This document shows, one piece after another, positions 62,721 to 64,000 of a DNA stretch of 64,000 nucleotides. Source of the DNA: Siphonodentalium dalli (Eukaryota; Mollusca; Scaphopoda; Gadilida; Siphonodentaliidae). The stretch lies in assembly GCA_032622095.1 (NCBI GenBank), contig CP136061.1, forward strand, positions 126,680,754-126,744,753. The letters run 5' to 3'. Each line of letters begins with the position of its first letter. Position 1 is the first letter of the stretch. Under the pieces are notes generated by a model, which was not told the DNA's origin, did no database searches, and saw only the letters and a program-made list of their open reading frames with translations. The translations under genes were made by a program, and so were the position numbers.

Positions 62721-63374
62721 GTGAGTTCACTTAAACCACGCATCAAAATTAGAGATGTTTTCAGGGTGCAGGCATCCAGTTACAACAACAACATACAAAC
62801 ATCTAATTTACAGAGAGACTACCTAAATCCAGCTCAAAAGAAAAATATCCAAATAAAAGAATTAATATGAGTTGTAAATACACGCACGTACACAAAGAAC
62901 TATTTATAAAAACCTGATAATTATAACGAAAATTAATAAAAGGCTTAATTAAAGGGGTACTGTACACTAAATGCGGCCATTTATAGGACCCTCTCCTTTT
63001 ATACTCCACAGAATATATGTAACACATGAATGAATTCGAACAATGGATTAGTGAAAAATACACTCATGTGCTCTATGAACGATGCAAACAACATGGTAAT
63101 TATTATGAAAATGAGTTTATGGCTCCAGTCATAAACTCAATAGCAGAGGAGCACATTACGGATTTCCATGTTCATTTGTAGGGCTCATATGTTCATCAAT
63201 ATACGGCTGAGACTCATGTTTATTAATTAGCTGAATATCATTAAGTAATATGTTTAATAAATTAAATAATGGGAATTAAGTAACTACATATCTGAGAATT
63301 TCTACTTCTTCCAACATCAGAGCTAAAGTAAAGAAGGACCAATTAACATTGGAGGGTGATTATAGTGGAACCAG
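62721..63374 (+). other. Start of the intron after exon 15
   Basis: About 62955-63000 recurs (diverged) at 12577-12626, and 63012-63115 recurs at about 20590-20710, including atacactcatgtgctctatg. These are pieces of a dispersed repeat of unknown class. Confidence 0.45.
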
Positions 63375-63701
63375 TTAACCCTTTCATGACTGTTCCAGTG
63401 CATTCTCGTATATGCGAGTATCCCATAGGGAGCCTCGCATATATAAGAGAATGCACTGGCTTATAAGGGCCAAGGTAAATATTTTTTGGCCAATGTATTC
63501 TCTTGCATATGTGAGTCTCACATAGGGAGCCCCTCATATAAAAGAGAATGCACTGGCTGTCAAGGTAAATATCGTCAGGCCAATGTATTCTCTTACCGGT
63601 ATATATGTGAGGCTCCCTATGGGAGACTCACATATATAAGAGAATGCATTGGCACAGGGTTTCCACAAAATATCAGAAAACACTAGTCACGGAAGGGTTA
63701 A
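63375..63701. mobile_element. TTAA MITE, family 2, with three cores
   Basis: TTAACCCTTTCATGACTG at the left; agtcacggaagggTTAA at the right. Three hairpin cores instead of two: about 63393-63462, 63489-63556 and 63579-63657, all with tccc(c)tatggga-type centres. The repeated spacer caaggtaaatat suggests the third core arose by internal duplication. Confidence 0.75.
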
Positions 63702-64000
63702 AAACATGCTAGGAGATGCCCCATGCATTGTGGGTCATATTATATCTCAAATGGGATAAAATGAGTTTTTTTGTAGTTTTGACTTTGAGACATCTGGAAT
63801 CCAGATACATTTCATATTTGGCTGCAATTTTCTAGAAACAAAACACCTACTGTCCTGTGAGTTTCAATCAGTGGACAGCGACCAGATGTTAGTTTCAAAC
63901 TTTCAGTGTAAAGCACAGGTGTCTTATGACATCATCATGTTAGTTTCAGTAGCCACCTTCCAGTATGATGATAGCATGTGATTTTTGGTTGATTGTCAGA
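63702..64000 (+). other. Terminal intron sequence
   Basis: No feature recognised. I found no acceptor followed by the expected next tomosyn strand, so the next exon probably lies beyond the window. Confidence 0.4.

Noticed and set aside
62070-62230. Extension of exon 14 into an open frame of about 53 codons, alternative end
   Set aside because: The canonical donor gtaaga and the restored conserved strand in exon 15 explain the gene; the extension is low-complexity (MFFFFTK) and not like tomosyn.
62721-64000. Next tomosyn exon (expected RIARTFCFTNNG-like strand)
   Set aside because: No acceptor followed by a matching sequence was found on the + strand; it probably lies downstream of the window.

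Overview
Eukaryotic (metazoan) genomic DNA. The only gene I can support is the central part of a tomosyn (syntaxin-binding protein 5, STXBP5/STXBP5L-type) gene on the + strand. Fifteen exons lie between 362 and 62720. All have GT donors and AG acceptors, and the reading phase is continuous across all 14 introns. Joined, they give 2574 coding bases: one split codon, 857 complete codons and two bases of the next. The N-terminal WD40 exons and the C-terminal R-SNARE exons lie outside the window. The sequence is AT-rich, the introns are long and the repeat load is very high. Repeat types resemble those of lophotrochozoans, especially molluscs (Helentron/'pearl'-like elements with a ~160-bp tandem core, a SINE with a gcgacattaaacac...(aatc)n tail, many TTAA- and TA-flanked MITEs). 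A bivalve or gastropod is my best guess, but this is inference.

Layout. 1-12458: exons 1-5 (end of the first beta-propeller half), with introns holding a 'CAGTAATGCCC' MITE, TTAA-flanked MITEs, a compound palindrome at 5815-7082, and a Helentron-like array element (7634-10955) carrying a MULE with 9-bp target duplications (7744-9033). 12459-25613: a 13-kb intron with the largest tandem array (12627-17305, including a 947-bp duplication) and an inverted pair of TTAA MITEs (20776-21670). 25614-30650: exons 6-8, a third array element, and a hAT element nested in a TTAA MITE. 30651-38533: a 7-kb intron, then an exceptional 910-bp exon 9 that encodes the hydrophilic, Ser/acid-rich hypervariable linker. 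38534-51224: a 12.7-kb intron with a hAT (44887-46738), several MITEs and a diverged relic of the MULE cargo. 51225-62720: exons 10-15 (second propeller half), with more nested transposons. 62721-64000: start of the next intron.

Biology. Tomosyn is a cytosolic WD40/R-SNARE protein that sequesters syntaxin and SNAP-25 and restrains vesicle priming. Exon 9 corresponds to the linker where vertebrate splice isoforms and kinase sites lie. The least ordinary observations are these: (a) decayed tandem copies of the 5' ends of two different exons (4 and 11) sit just upstream of the real exons; (b) one hairpin module is shared by several distinct TTAA-terminated MITE families; (c) the tandem-core elements have higher-order repeat structure; (d) the MULE cargo has an ORF-bearing relative 40 kb away. 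No RNA gene, CRISPR array, viral gene, toxin gene or intact transposase ORF was recognised.
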